This document shows positions 27,478 through 35,021 of a stretch of 64,000 bases of DNA, piece by piece. This stretch comes from Aliterella atlantica CENA595. GTDB taxonomy: Bacteria; Cyanobacteriota; Cyanobacteriia; Cyanobacteriales; Chroococcidiopsidaceae. The stretch's first letter is position 1. Every line of letters begins with the position of its first letter. The notes beneath the pieces were generated by a model that was not told the origin of the DNA, did no database searches, and worked only from the letters and a program-made list of their open reading frames with translations. The DNA is taken from contig NZ_JYON01000005.1 of assembly GCF_000952155.1 (NCBI RefSeq), forward strand, positions 151,005 through 215,004. Direction: 5' to 3'. The position numbers were made by a program, and so were the translations under genes.

Positions 27478-28572
27478 CTACATTAACCCGCTAACTGGAG
27501 CGACACCAACAAACTCTTGTAAGATTTTGTAACAGATATTTACCGTTATTTTTGTGTTAGAAATTATTGGTTCTCCTGTTGTGCCTACTTGAACCAGTCC
27601 GCGTTCTAACCAAAATTTGTTTTGCCGTCGCCAGTCAAGATTTTGCAAGTTTCTTAACCATTTAATTAAATCTTCTCCTGGAACATCCTCTTGATAAAGA
27701 TTGTGAGCTAACATCCCCAATGATTGAAAAATAACAGCACTAACAAGCAAAGTTTCTTGTCTTTGCTGGCAGCGTTCTGCTTTGGTTTTGATCTGCCAAG
27801 GATCGTCATTAAGCGTACTTGCTGCTGCTGCCCAAAATGTTGTTGCCCAATCGATTTTTAGTTCTAAATCTTTTTTTGATTTGAGATTGGGAAACATATA
27901 CTTAGTAGCTATAACCAGTGTTGATAGTGTTAGTAACTTAGGATTATGACTACCCAAGCTATTTTCTATAGTTTCCACATTGTTGCGAAACTGGGGTACT
28001 CGTTGGAGTAGTTCTTTGGCAATGACAACCTGGGGCGATCGCTTATCAAAATAGTGGGACAGAGATACGCTAGGTCTTTGTACTAGCAGATTTTGATCTC
28101 GAAATGCTTGGCGTTCCTCATCTAAGGATAATCCAGCATAGATTAGTACCCCTATCTCTAATTGAAACAAATCGCGCAGGTTCTCAGATTGTTGCGTCTC
28201 AATGTCTTGAAGCGCCTTACGAATCCCAAAACAGCGGTGTTGTCCGTCAGTTAACCGCAGTGTGACATCATGGTAAGGCAGAAAGATACTTCCATCTCTG
28301 TAAGTCGGCGATGGCTGAACGTTGACACAAATCGGCGGGAAAAAAGTCGTGCCATCTTTATATGTTTCTAGAATATATTGGGCAATTTCTTTAATCCGTG
28401 TAGGATTTGGTTTGCGTTGAGCTAAGTCTGGCAAATCTGGTCGATTGGGGACATAAAGGCGATTATCGTCCAATAGTCGGGCAATATCGCCATAAAACAC
28501 GCTGGTAATATAACTTTGGCGATCGCTTGGTAAACCACGACGAATAGGGACTGCTTTGAGTACAAGTTCCAT
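27478..28572 (-). CDS. dpdB: DpdB-type DGQHR-domain (DndB/ParB-like) protein
   Basis: This 364-residue protein starts at one of two adjacent Met codons (28575 or 28572) giving MELVLKAVPIRRGLPS. It carries the DGQHR motif at residues 109-113 within RLTDGQHRCFGIRKAL. This places it in the DndB/ParB-like family shared with phosphorothioation and Dpd systems. In Salmonella, DpdB with DpdA is enough to insert preQ0 into DNA, and ATPase activity has been attributed to it. Open frame continues 20 codons upstream, but the family N-terminus and the operator-like sequence upstream argue for the later start. It is convergent with dpdI and divergent from the RHH-like gene, so it has its own promoter. Confidence 0.82.
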   Translation of the reverse strand: MELVLKAVPIRRGLPSDRQSYITSVFYGDIARLLDDNRLYVPNRPDLPDLAQRKPNPTRIKEIAQYILETYKDGTTFFPPICVNVQPSPTYRDGSIFLPYHDVTLRLTDGQHRCFGIRKALQDIETQQSENLRDLFQLEIGVLIYAGLSLDEERQAFRDQNLLVQRPSVSLSHYFDKRSPQVVIAKELLQRVPQFRNNVETIENSLGSHNPKLLTLSTLVIATKYMFPNLKSKKDLELKIDWATTFWAAAASTLNDDPWQIKTKAERCQQRQETLLVSAVIFQSLGMLAHNLYQEDVPGEDLIKWLRNLQNLDWRRQNKFWLERGLVQVGTTGEPIISNTKITVNICYKILQEFVGVAPVSGLM

Positions 28573-28593
28573 CATGAAGAATCGTAGATTGAG

Positions 28594-28621
28594 CCTGTAG
28601 TCATGTCTACATGGTAGCAGG
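28594..28621. promoter_or_regulatory. Operator-like interrupted palindrome in the dpdB / RHH intergenic region
   Basis: The symmetric pattern CCTG-N4-CATG-N4-CATG-N4-CAGG lies in the 70 bases between the divergent starts of dpdB (28572) and the RHH-like gene (28643). The even 4-base spacing and the two half-sites fit cooperative binding of a small dimeric regulator such as a ribbon-helix-helix protein. The longer open frame of dpdB would have to read through this site, which supports the downstream start. Confidence 0.45.
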
Positions 28622-28642
28622 TGTTTTGTCAAGCCGAATAAA

Positions 28643-28933
28643 ATGCGGAAGTATTCATCGGGTATAGCAACCTTGTCTTCAACCGTCCGAGTCCCAGACG
28701 ATATCTACGAAAAGCTACGGGAAATCAGGCTATCGCTAGAAAGCCAACATCAAAGTGCTGCACCGACTATGCAGGATTTAGTCAATGTTGCCTTACAAAG
28801 ATTTACCCGCGATTGGAATAACTCTGAAGAACAAAGTCAGATGCTTGCAGAATTGCTAGAGCATCGCAAAATAGCTCGCTCAAAGATGGGTAAGAAAAAC
28901 GACAGTCGTCACGCATCTACAGAACAACCTTAG
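28643..28933 (+). CDS. Small ribbon-helix-helix-like protein, possible regulator
   Basis: This 96-residue protein starts with a beta-strand-like TLSSTVRVPDDIYEKLREI followed by two predicted helices (PTMQDLVNVALQRFTRDW), the pattern of RHH/CopG-type DNA-binding domains. A charged tail follows, rich in Lys and Arg. It lies between dpdB (divergent) and dpdJ (26 bases downstream, same strand). It may repress both directions through the palindrome at 28594-28621. Alternatively it could be an orphan antitoxin; no toxin gene is next to it. The fold call is by pattern only. Confidence 0.6.
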   Translation: MRKYSSGIATLSSTVRVPDDIYEKLREIRLSLESQHQSAAPTMQDLVNVALQRFTRDWNNSEEQSQMLAELLEHRKIARSKMGKKNDSRHASTEQP

Positions 28934-28959
28934 CTAATTTAAGCACTGCACCTTATCCT

Positions 28960-30906
28960 ATGAGCCTAGATGATGAAGCTTTAAAGCAACTTGCTGACGA
29001 AGTTTTGACTCTCATTGAGCAACGCGAAGCCGAACAAGTTGCTTATGGTATTTACGATGTATTGATGACTGGCGCTGAAGTTATCGATCGCTTTCAACCC
29101 TCAGAGGATATCACCCTATCAGCAGAAAAGCGATCGCAAGTCGTTAGTCAAGCTTTACAAAACCTCGCTGAGAATCTTCAAATTATTAGGTTTGAGCAAA
29201 ATCAGTCGCCTTCTGACTGGGTTTTTCGCAGCCGCATTGCAGAGATAGTTAGGCTAATTTCAAAACTGCGTCAGAGAATAGTTAAATACGATAATGAAAA
29301 ACCTCATCATTGCCTCAGCAAGCTCAAAAGTTTGGTTGCAGATGTTAAATTTAGCGTTGCTTCCCGTCGCGTTCCTCGGCGCAACCTGGATATTCAACAC
29401 TGCCTAACACCACTATTTAAGGGCAATAGCGAACAACAAAAAGCTGCCCAAATTCTACAAGACGTTATTAACACAGCCCTACCTAAGCTGAGAAAATTGA
29501 GTGGCTTTCAAAGTCGGACATTTGAGAAGATTTTACAAGCGATCGCACTTGACGAACAAAGAGGCATTGAAAAGGGGGCTGTAATAACAGCTAGTACGGG
29601 GGCGGGAAAAACTTATGCGTTTTTTCTACCTGTACTTGCCAAAATGCTGATCGAACGTTGCTTGCAAGGTAAAGTAGGTGTCAAAGCGATTTGTATCTAC
29701 CCGCGAGTAGCACTGTCAGAAAACCAACTTAGCGACTTCGTTGAAGTTCTGTTCCACCTCAACCAAGCACTAGCCAAGCGTAAACTTCCGACTTTGACTA
29801 TTGGTTTAGAAAGTGGGGCGGCAGTTTATCAAATCAAAGACTTTCAAAGTACGACTGATAAGCAAAAAAAACAACTCTCTAGAATGCGCGGCTGGACTTA
29901 CAGCGAACAGCATAGCGGTTATTTGTCCCCCTTTGCTTACTGCGTTGGGACACACGATTATAGTTGCAGAAATGGCAAGCAAAAGCTTTTAGTTCGTCCA
30001 ACTCACCCGCAAACGTTGGTCTGTCCTGCTTGTAACAAGCAATATCATTTCATCCAGTTTGCCAGGGATGTGATGGAAAAGCATCCTCCAGATTTACTGA
30101 TTGCAACAACAGAATCTCTACACCGCCGTTTGTTGTCATCAAAATACCAGTATCTATTTGGTACTAAAACCTTCTGTGCGCCTTCTATCGTCATGTTAGA
30201 CGAAATTCACCTGCAAACTTCTACTTCAGGAACGCAAGTTGCTCTATTGCTGCGGCGGTTATTGGGGCGAATTCGTCTTGGCAAACAAAGTCGCCACCAA
30301 TCAGCTAACTTAGCATTTGTAGGACTTAGTGCAACAATTGCCGAACCCGTTCAATTTCTCTCGGATTTATCAGGTATTCCTGTTACTCGCATTGCTCACG
30401 TTACTCCGCAAGCAGAGGAAATGCAAACTATTGGGGCAGAAAGGTATATTTTTGTCCGAGCCGAAGAAAATGAAGATACTGCGATTATCTCTACATTAAT
30501 TCAGACTGCTATGTGCATACTGCACACCATGCCTCAACCATCCTCAGGACGCTATCGCACCTTTGGTTTTGTCCAGTCTTTAGATATTGTAGGTCGTTGG
30601 TTGTACCAAATGGAGGACGCAGAAAAAGTTAAGAGAGAGCAAGTTAGAGTAAGAAAACGAGAGAAAGACAAAAGAAAATCTGTTGCACAGCGTCAAATTA
30701 AATATTTACCCCTATATACTTACCGTTTTCCTCCATACAATCGGCAGCTTTTCCCTAACTTTTTTGGCTCTAATTCAGCCTGTAATTGTAATTGCGAAAA
30801 AAGTAAACAACCAGACTTAAATTGTCCTTATTTTCAAGCTGGGGAATGTTGGTGGGTTTTGAGTCAAAAAGGCAAATCGCGCCCTGAACCTTTAAATATC
30901 AAATGA
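28960..30906 (+). CDS. dpdJ: DpdJ-type helicase, N-terminal fragment (ends at in-frame TGA)
   Basis: This 648-residue N-terminal part of a large superfamily 2 helicase has Walker A ITASTGAGKTYAFFLP with Lys217 and motif II VMLDEIHLQTS with Asp414-Glu-Ile-His417. A zinc-ribbon-like insertion lies between them (Cys pairs near CVGTHDYSC and LVCPACNKQY), and a Cys-rich segment CNCNCEKSKQPDLNCPYF near residue 612 ends this part. Translation stops at TGA 30904-30906. The same frame then continues without any stop to 33099 and contains the missing helicase motifs V and VI. The gene is thus split by one nonsense codon, and this fragment alone lacks a complete helicase. It matches DpdJ by size, order and zinc insertions. 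Confidence 0.8.
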   Translation: MSLDDEALKQLADEVLTLIEQREAEQVAYGIYDVLMTGAEVIDRFQPSEDITLSAEKRSQVVSQALQNLAENLQIIRFEQNQSPSDWVFRSRIAEIVRLISKLRQRIVKYDNEKPHHCLSKLKSLVADVKFSVASRRVPRRNLDIQHCLTPLFKGNSEQQKAAQILQDVINTALPKLRKLSGFQSRTFEKILQAIALDEQRGIEKGAVITASTGAGKTYAFFLPVLAKMLIERCLQGKVGVKAICIYPRVALSENQLSDFVEVLFHLNQALAKRKLPTLTIGLESGAAVYQIKDFQSTTDKQKKQLSRMRGWTYSEQHSGYLSPFAYCVGTHDYSCRNGKQKLLVRPTHPQTLVCPACNKQYHFIQFARDVMEKHPPDLLIATTESLHRRLLSSKYQYLFGTKTFCAPSIVMLDEIHLQTSTSGTQVALLLRRLLGRIRLGKQSRHQSANLAFVGLSATIAEPVQFLSDLSGIPVTRIAHVTPQAEEMQTIGAERYIFVRAEENEDTAIISTLIQTAMCILHTMPQPSSGRYRTFGFVQSLDIVGRWLYQMEDAEKVKREQVRVRKREKDKRKSVAQRQIKYLPLYTYRFPPYNRQLFPNFFGSNSACNCNCEKSKQPDLNCPYFQAGECWWVLSQKGKSRPEPLNIK

Positions 30907-30978
30907 AAATCGGGAAGCGATCGCTCTATTACCATCGAACCCAACGACGATTTAATTATTACTACTAGCGCTTTAGAA

Positions 30979-33099
30979 GTGGGTTACGATGACGAAGACT
31001 TAATGTGCGTCTTGCAATACCAAGCACCTGCTAACGTAGCTAGTTTTGTTCAACGCAAGGGAAGAGGAGGGCGTAAAGTTGGGACGCGCCCTATTGTTGT
31101 CACGGTATTAAGTCCTTATAAACCTACCGATTTATTCTTATTTCGCAACGAACACCTGCTGACAGAGCCGACCTTCCAAAAATTGCCCCTTAATCCTCAA
31201 AACCGCTACTTACAAAGAATTCATGGCTTTTATGCTTTTTTTGACTGGTTAGCTTATCATGCAAATTGTCTGGGGATTGAACTCGATTTAGAACGGTTGG
31301 ATCGCCAAGCTTATGAGTATTTAATGCAACAGACAGCCGACTTAGGCGTGTTGTTAGAGTTTAAAGATTACCTTCAAGAAATTTTTGCTATTCCTGATGA
31401 TGCCATTGTTGGAGTTTTAGGAAGTGAAAATGAGGGTTTATTATGGAGCATCTTTCATAGCGGTTTAATGAAAACAGTGCATTCAGAATTTGAAAACGAT
31501 AATAAACTTTTTGTTGCAGCCCGTCAGTTCCTCGATCGATATCTGCCTGACAATCTATTTTCTGATATCAATTTACCAGAAGTCAGGGTTGATTACAGAC
31601 CCGACAATTCCTCTACCGATAGACGACCTCCCTCGGAAAGTATCAGTCTAGCGATCGGGGAAACTATACCAGGAAATGTTACCTTTCGCGGGGGTGAAGG
31701 ATCGACTTGGATACCGCCAGAAATTTCCCAAGGTGAAACTACTTCAATTTGCCTAAGTCAGTATTATCAGATCGATCCGATTGAAAACTCACCGAGTACA
31801 GTCAATTTGCCACGCAGAGCCTTAAAAAAAGTCGAAATCGCCCCTCAAGGTACGCACTTTATTAAGTTGTATCGCCCTACAGCAATTTATCCAACTCAGT
31901 TTAGTAAAGATTATAATTCTTCCTTCTGGTGGTGTAATCCAGAAACAGACAAATTGATTGAATCTCGCAACCCAGATAATTCACCTCAAGATGCTTATCA
32001 ATTAGCACATTCTACTTCAGCCTTTCCCATCAACGCTGTTTATCCTAGACCAATCCGAGATGATTCTACTCCCGCTTATACCTTCAGTTCTAGCAATCGC
32101 ATTTTGAACTGCGACCCACTTGGTCAAGAATTAGTCGAACAAATTATTTTTTATAGTGACGAACCTGCAAATTTAAATTTGCTAACTGTTCGCCGGATTA
32201 TTCTAGGCAGTGAATATACAATAAAATTTCACAATTCTGCTAGTGACGAAATTCGAGGTGTAGTTGGCTTTCAAGTCAGCGAAGATAAACCGAATAATTG
32301 TGCATTAGGTTACGAACTATTTACAGATGGTATTTCTTTCAATCTAAATAAAAATCGTTTAAGAGAGTTCTATTTAACTGCTTCAACCCAAGCCAATCTT
32401 AAAGTCAATATCATCCGTCATGCTTTTATTACAAACTTAACCGTTGATTATCGTGAAAATTACTTTGCTGCCGAACATTTAGTTAATGTCTTGCTAACAA
32501 TAGTATATAGTTGGTGCGGGCAGAATCAGGGGACTGTTGAGGGAATAAAAGACTGGTTTATTAGCACTAACGATCGCTTTGAACGTTGGTTTAAGGCAAC
32601 AATTGACCGGATTCATCAATTGTCCCCAAAGCAGCAAGAAGCAGTTAGGCAATTAGCAAGCAGTCAAAATAACTACTTATCAATATTTCTCAATATTTAT
32701 ACTGATGTTTGTAGTTTAGGGCAGCGCTATCAACAGTATCTTCGGGATAATTTTCAATACAGTATTACCCAAGCATTAAAACAAGTTGCTCAGGAAGTGG
32801 CGGGAGTAGAAGCAATCAATTATGTTGCTGCTTGGACCGAACTAAAAGCAGACTTTGATGAACGGGCATCAGACGAAATTTGGTTATATGAGATTGGAAT
32901 GGGGGGAATTGGCGTTATGCGGGCTACCCATGACCTGTTAAGAAAGCAACCAGACCAGTTTTGGTTAACATTAGCTGAGAAAATGACCCGTTGCTCAACT
33001 GCTCAAGAAGAGGCGTTTCTGCGCTATTTACTATCACAGGGGAAAATATTTCTCGGCTTGAGTCTCTCCGTAGCGAATATCCCAAAGCGACTAATGTAA
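30979..33099 (+). CDS. dpdJ: DpdJ-type helicase, C-terminal fragment
   Basis: This is the continuation of the dpdJ frame after the TGA at 30904. Codons from 30907 (including TTSALEVGYDD) are already in frame, so the GTG at 30979 is only the first possible new start and falls inside helicase motif V. Motif VI QRKGRGGRKVG follows near 31050, then about 600 residues of C-terminal domain of unknown fold. The natural reading seems to end near 33040 at YLLSQ. The last ~20 residues (GKIFLGLSLSVANIP) look like an out-of-frame read of the overlapping TPR-like frame. Without the first half this piece cannot be an active helicase unless the TGA is read through. Confidence 0.75.
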   Translation: MGYDDEDLMCVLQYQAPANVASFVQRKGRGGRKVGTRPIVVTVLSPYKPTDLFLFRNEHLLTEPTFQKLPLNPQNRYLQRIHGFYAFFDWLAYHANCLGIELDLERLDRQAYEYLMQQTADLGVLLEFKDYLQEIFAIPDDAIVGVLGSENEGLLWSIFHSGLMKTVHSEFENDNKLFVAARQFLDRYLPDNLFSDINLPEVRVDYRPDNSSTDRRPPSESISLAIGETIPGNVTFRGGEGSTWIPPEISQGETTSICLSQYYQIDPIENSPSTVNLPRRALKKVEIAPQGTHFIKLYRPTAIYPTQFSKDYNSSFWWCNPETDKLIESRNPDNSPQDAYQLAHSTSAFPINAVYPRPIRDDSTPAYTFSSSNRILNCDPLGQELVEQIIFYSDEPANLNLLTVRRIILGSEYTIKFHNSASDEIRGVVGFQVSEDKPNNCALGYELFTDGISFNLNKNRLREFYLTASTQANLKVNIIRHAFITNLTVDYRENYFAAEHLVNVLLTIVYSWCGQNQGTVEGIKDWFISTNDRFERWFKATIDRIHQLSPKQQEAVRQLASSQNNYLSIFLNIYTDVCSLGQRYQQYLRDNFQYSITQALKQVAQEVAGVEAINYVAAWTELKADFDERASDEIWLYEIGMGGIGVMRATHDLLRKQPDQFWLTLAEKMTRCSTAQEEAFLRYLLSQGKIFLGLSLSVANIPKRLM

Positions 33100-33857
33100 T
33101 CCTCGCTCTTGCTGAATCTTATACTGCTGTTGGCAATACGGAGAAAGCATTACAACTTTACCAATCAATTCCAGAACAGACTGAAGAAATACAACAACTC
33201 TATTTATCTGTTTTAGTAAATAGCGATCGCTACCAAGAAGTGCTAAACCTCTTACCTGAGTCTATTGATAAGCTTTCACCCGTTTTATCAGGTTGGCGAG
33301 GAGTTGCAAGCGATCGTTTGGGACAAAAAGCGATCGCTCGTGATTTTCTAGAAAAGGCATGGCATGAAGGTCAACGTAACATTCAGTTTTTGCTACCACT
33401 CGCTAGGTTATGGGCGGAAGAAGGAGATCCAATCCAGGCTGGTGCAGCCTATCAAATCCTTCAAGAAACTGCTGATAACCAGTTTACCTGGGAAGACTAT
33501 GCACTGATGGCAAGAGTAGCCAATTTAGGGGGTTTTGGCGATCTTTCTGACGAGCAGAAGGTAGATTATTACGAGCGCTGCGTTACTAAAGCAGGTGCAG
33601 ATTTACTCAAATTGCCCATATCTTCAGAAATACTTAAAGATCGCCTGGAGCTTTGGCAGGCATTAAATAATATTGAGAGACTGCTTAATTCTTATGCAGA
33701 TTGGTTACATTGGTTAGCAAATGCTGGGCGAATTGACGATTTAGAGCAAGAACTAGGTCAAATTCGCTCCCTTGCAGTAGAAAAGCGCATTAGTTGGCAG
33801 CAGCACTCTCAGTTCCTTGAGGGGCTTAAGCCATTGATTGCATTAAATAAAAAATAA
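32991..33857 (+). CDS. TPR-like protein fragment overlapping the end of dpdJ
   Basis: A frame of up to 288 residues opens at a TTG inside dpdJ, but protein-like sequence begins only at about 33039 (GENISRLESLRSEYPKA). From there helical pairs such as LALAESYTAVGNTEKALQLY resemble tetratricopeptide repeats and run to the stop. No good start codon or ribosome binding site precedes this part. One additional G in the GGGG run at 33039-33042 would join it in frame to dpdJ. It is therefore either the true C-terminus of DpdJ cut off by a one-base deletion, or the remnant of another gene fused by deletion. The stop lies 18 bases from tRNA-Pro. Confidence 0.6.
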   Translation: MLNCSRRGVSALFTITGENISRLESLRSEYPKATNVILALAESYTAVGNTEKALQLYQSIPEQTEEIQQLYLSVLVNSDRYQEVLNLLPESIDKLSPVLSGWRGVASDRLGQKAIARDFLEKAWHEGQRNIQFLLPLARLWAEEGDPIQAGAAYQILQETADNQFTWEDYALMARVANLGGFGDLSDEQKVDYYERCVTKAGADLLKLPISSEILKDRLELWQALNNIERLLNSYADWLHWLANAGRIDDLEQELGQIRSLAVEKRISWQQHSQFLEGLKPLIALNKK

Positions 33858-33875
33858 TCATCTAGATTACAAGTA

Positions 33876-33949
33876 TCGGGATGACTGGATTCGAACCAGC
33901 GGCCCCTTCGTCCCGAACGAAGTGCGCTACCAAGCTGCGCTACATCCCG
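33876..33949 (-). tRNA. tRNA-Pro (CGG)
   Basis: This is a 74-base cloverleaf on the minus strand. The acceptor stem CGGGATG pairs with CATCCCG, with discriminator A. The anticodon stem CTTCG/CGAAG carries the loop with anticodon CGG, reading proline CCG. The T-loop is TTCGAATC. Its 3' end faces the Dpd island, the position where tRNA-linked genomic islands usually join, but I did not find a duplicated tRNA 3' segment at the other end. Confidence 0.95.
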
Positions 33950-34028
33950 CTATTAGGCAAATTTTATTCTAGCACTTAGTTTACAGAATCTTGTGAAAAA
34001 ATTTAGCACGCGGTTAATCTTCTAGTTC

Positions 34029-34063
34029 AAAAGGCTTTGCCTCAGTTGGAAACAAAGCCTTTT
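34029..34063. terminator. Hairpin terminator, probably for the minus-strand gene at 34079
   Basis: A perfect 11-base-pair stem AAAAGGCTTTG with its complement and a 13-base loop lies 16 bases past the stop codon of the minus-strand gene. The stem ends in an A/T run on either side, so it may act in both directions. Confidence 0.65.
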
Positions 34064-34078
34064 GGGGATTTACGATCG

Positions 34079-34840
34079 CTAAGATTCGATCGCTTTACCT
34101 ACTTTAGCTAACCGCTTGCCCAATCTCTGTACGGGTCCTTTAATTCCTCTTGGTGCTTCAGAGGCGGCTTCTGTTGTTTGTTCGCCTAGTTGCGTTAACA
34201 ATTTAGCTATATCTGCACCCTTACTTTTGCTAGACTTAAGCGCCTGCTTCAATTGCTTGAGATTGTCGGCGATTTCGCTAGCGCCTTTGTCTTCAGACTT
34301 ATGCAGAATCTTGTACCAATCATCTATAGCAGCGATCGCACTCTCTACCTCGATTGATTCTAAATCTTCATCTAGAGTGTCTACTAGCGTGTTAATCTGC
34401 TCGATATGTTCTTGGTCTTCAGCTTTGCAAAGAGTGTTTCCAGCTTTGGTTAGTTGCTTGCCTAGTTTCTGAAGTGATGTCTTTAGCTCCTTATTATCAG
34501 AGCTTAATTCTATAGTTTGGTCGCCAACCTGAATCATTGCTTCCCCAAGATCGTGTCCTGAAGCTTTACCGCCTTTGAGTAACTGTTTGAGTTCTTTCAA
34601 ACTGGTAGTAAGTTCCTTAACATCAGGATCTTTAGTTTTTTGCAAAATTCCGTGCCATTGGTCGATTGATTCTAAAGCAGCATTAGCGTCAATAGAACTG
34701 AGATCGCCTTGCAACAGTTGAAGTAGTGAATCTAGTTCCTGACTGGGATCTGCTTTAGTATTGCCATTATCAGCCTTTGCTGTAGAGCTTTCCTTTTTAG
34801 TGCTATTTTGCTTTCCCTGAGAGTCTGTTTTACCAGCCAT
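34079..34840 (-). CDS. Internally duplicated helical protein, function unknown
   Basis: This 253-residue hydrophilic protein is rich in Lys, Glu, Leu and Gln. After a disordered N-terminus of about 35 residues (GKTDSQGKQNSTKKESS), two similar units of about 100 residues follow (about 38-140 and 148-253). Shared positions include LSSIDANAALESIDQW versus LESIEVESAIAAIDDW, LKELKQLLK versus LKQLKQALK, and LQKLGKQLTKAGN versus VQRLGKRLAKVGK. It has no transmembrane segment, signal peptide or Cys. The pattern suggests a helical bundle or coiled-coil protein formed by tandem duplication. I do not recognise a family. Confidence 0.7.
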   Translation of the reverse strand: MAGKTDSQGKQNSTKKESSTAKADNGNTKADPSQELDSLLQLLQGDLSSIDANAALESIDQWHGILQKTKDPDVKELTTSLKELKQLLKGGKASGHDLGEAMIQVGDQTIELSSDNKELKTSLQKLGKQLTKAGNTLCKAEDQEHIEQINTLVDTLDEDLESIEVESAIAAIDDWYKILHKSEDKGASEIADNLKQLKQALKSSKSKGADIAKLLTQLGEQTTEAASEAPRGIKGPVQRLGKRLAKVGKAIES

Positions 34841-35021
34841 AAAACCTTAATTCCTTTTGAGGCACTTGATCTATAACAATCAGCTTAGAAAGCTGAGTTT
34901 TCGATCTCCTCATCCTTAAGTTATGGTCTTGGCGCTGCATCTAGTTAGATATTCAGCCCAAAGCGATCGCTCATTGCCTGTTAAGATCGAAGCTAAATAA
35001 CTTCAACGATTAGAGCTAATT

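Noticed and set aside
30904..30906. TGA in dpdJ as selenocysteine or recoded codon
   Set aside because: No selenocysteine insertion hairpin is evident directly downstream, the position is not a redox site, and cyanobacteria normally do not recode TGA. A plain nonsense change or sequencing error is simpler.
33031..33050. Programmed -1 frameshift between dpdJ and the TPR-like frame
   Set aside because: The run CAG GGG AAA does not make a good X XXY YYZ slippery heptamer in the dpdJ frame: the A-site codon would mispair after the slip. I therefore favour a mutation or deletion scar.
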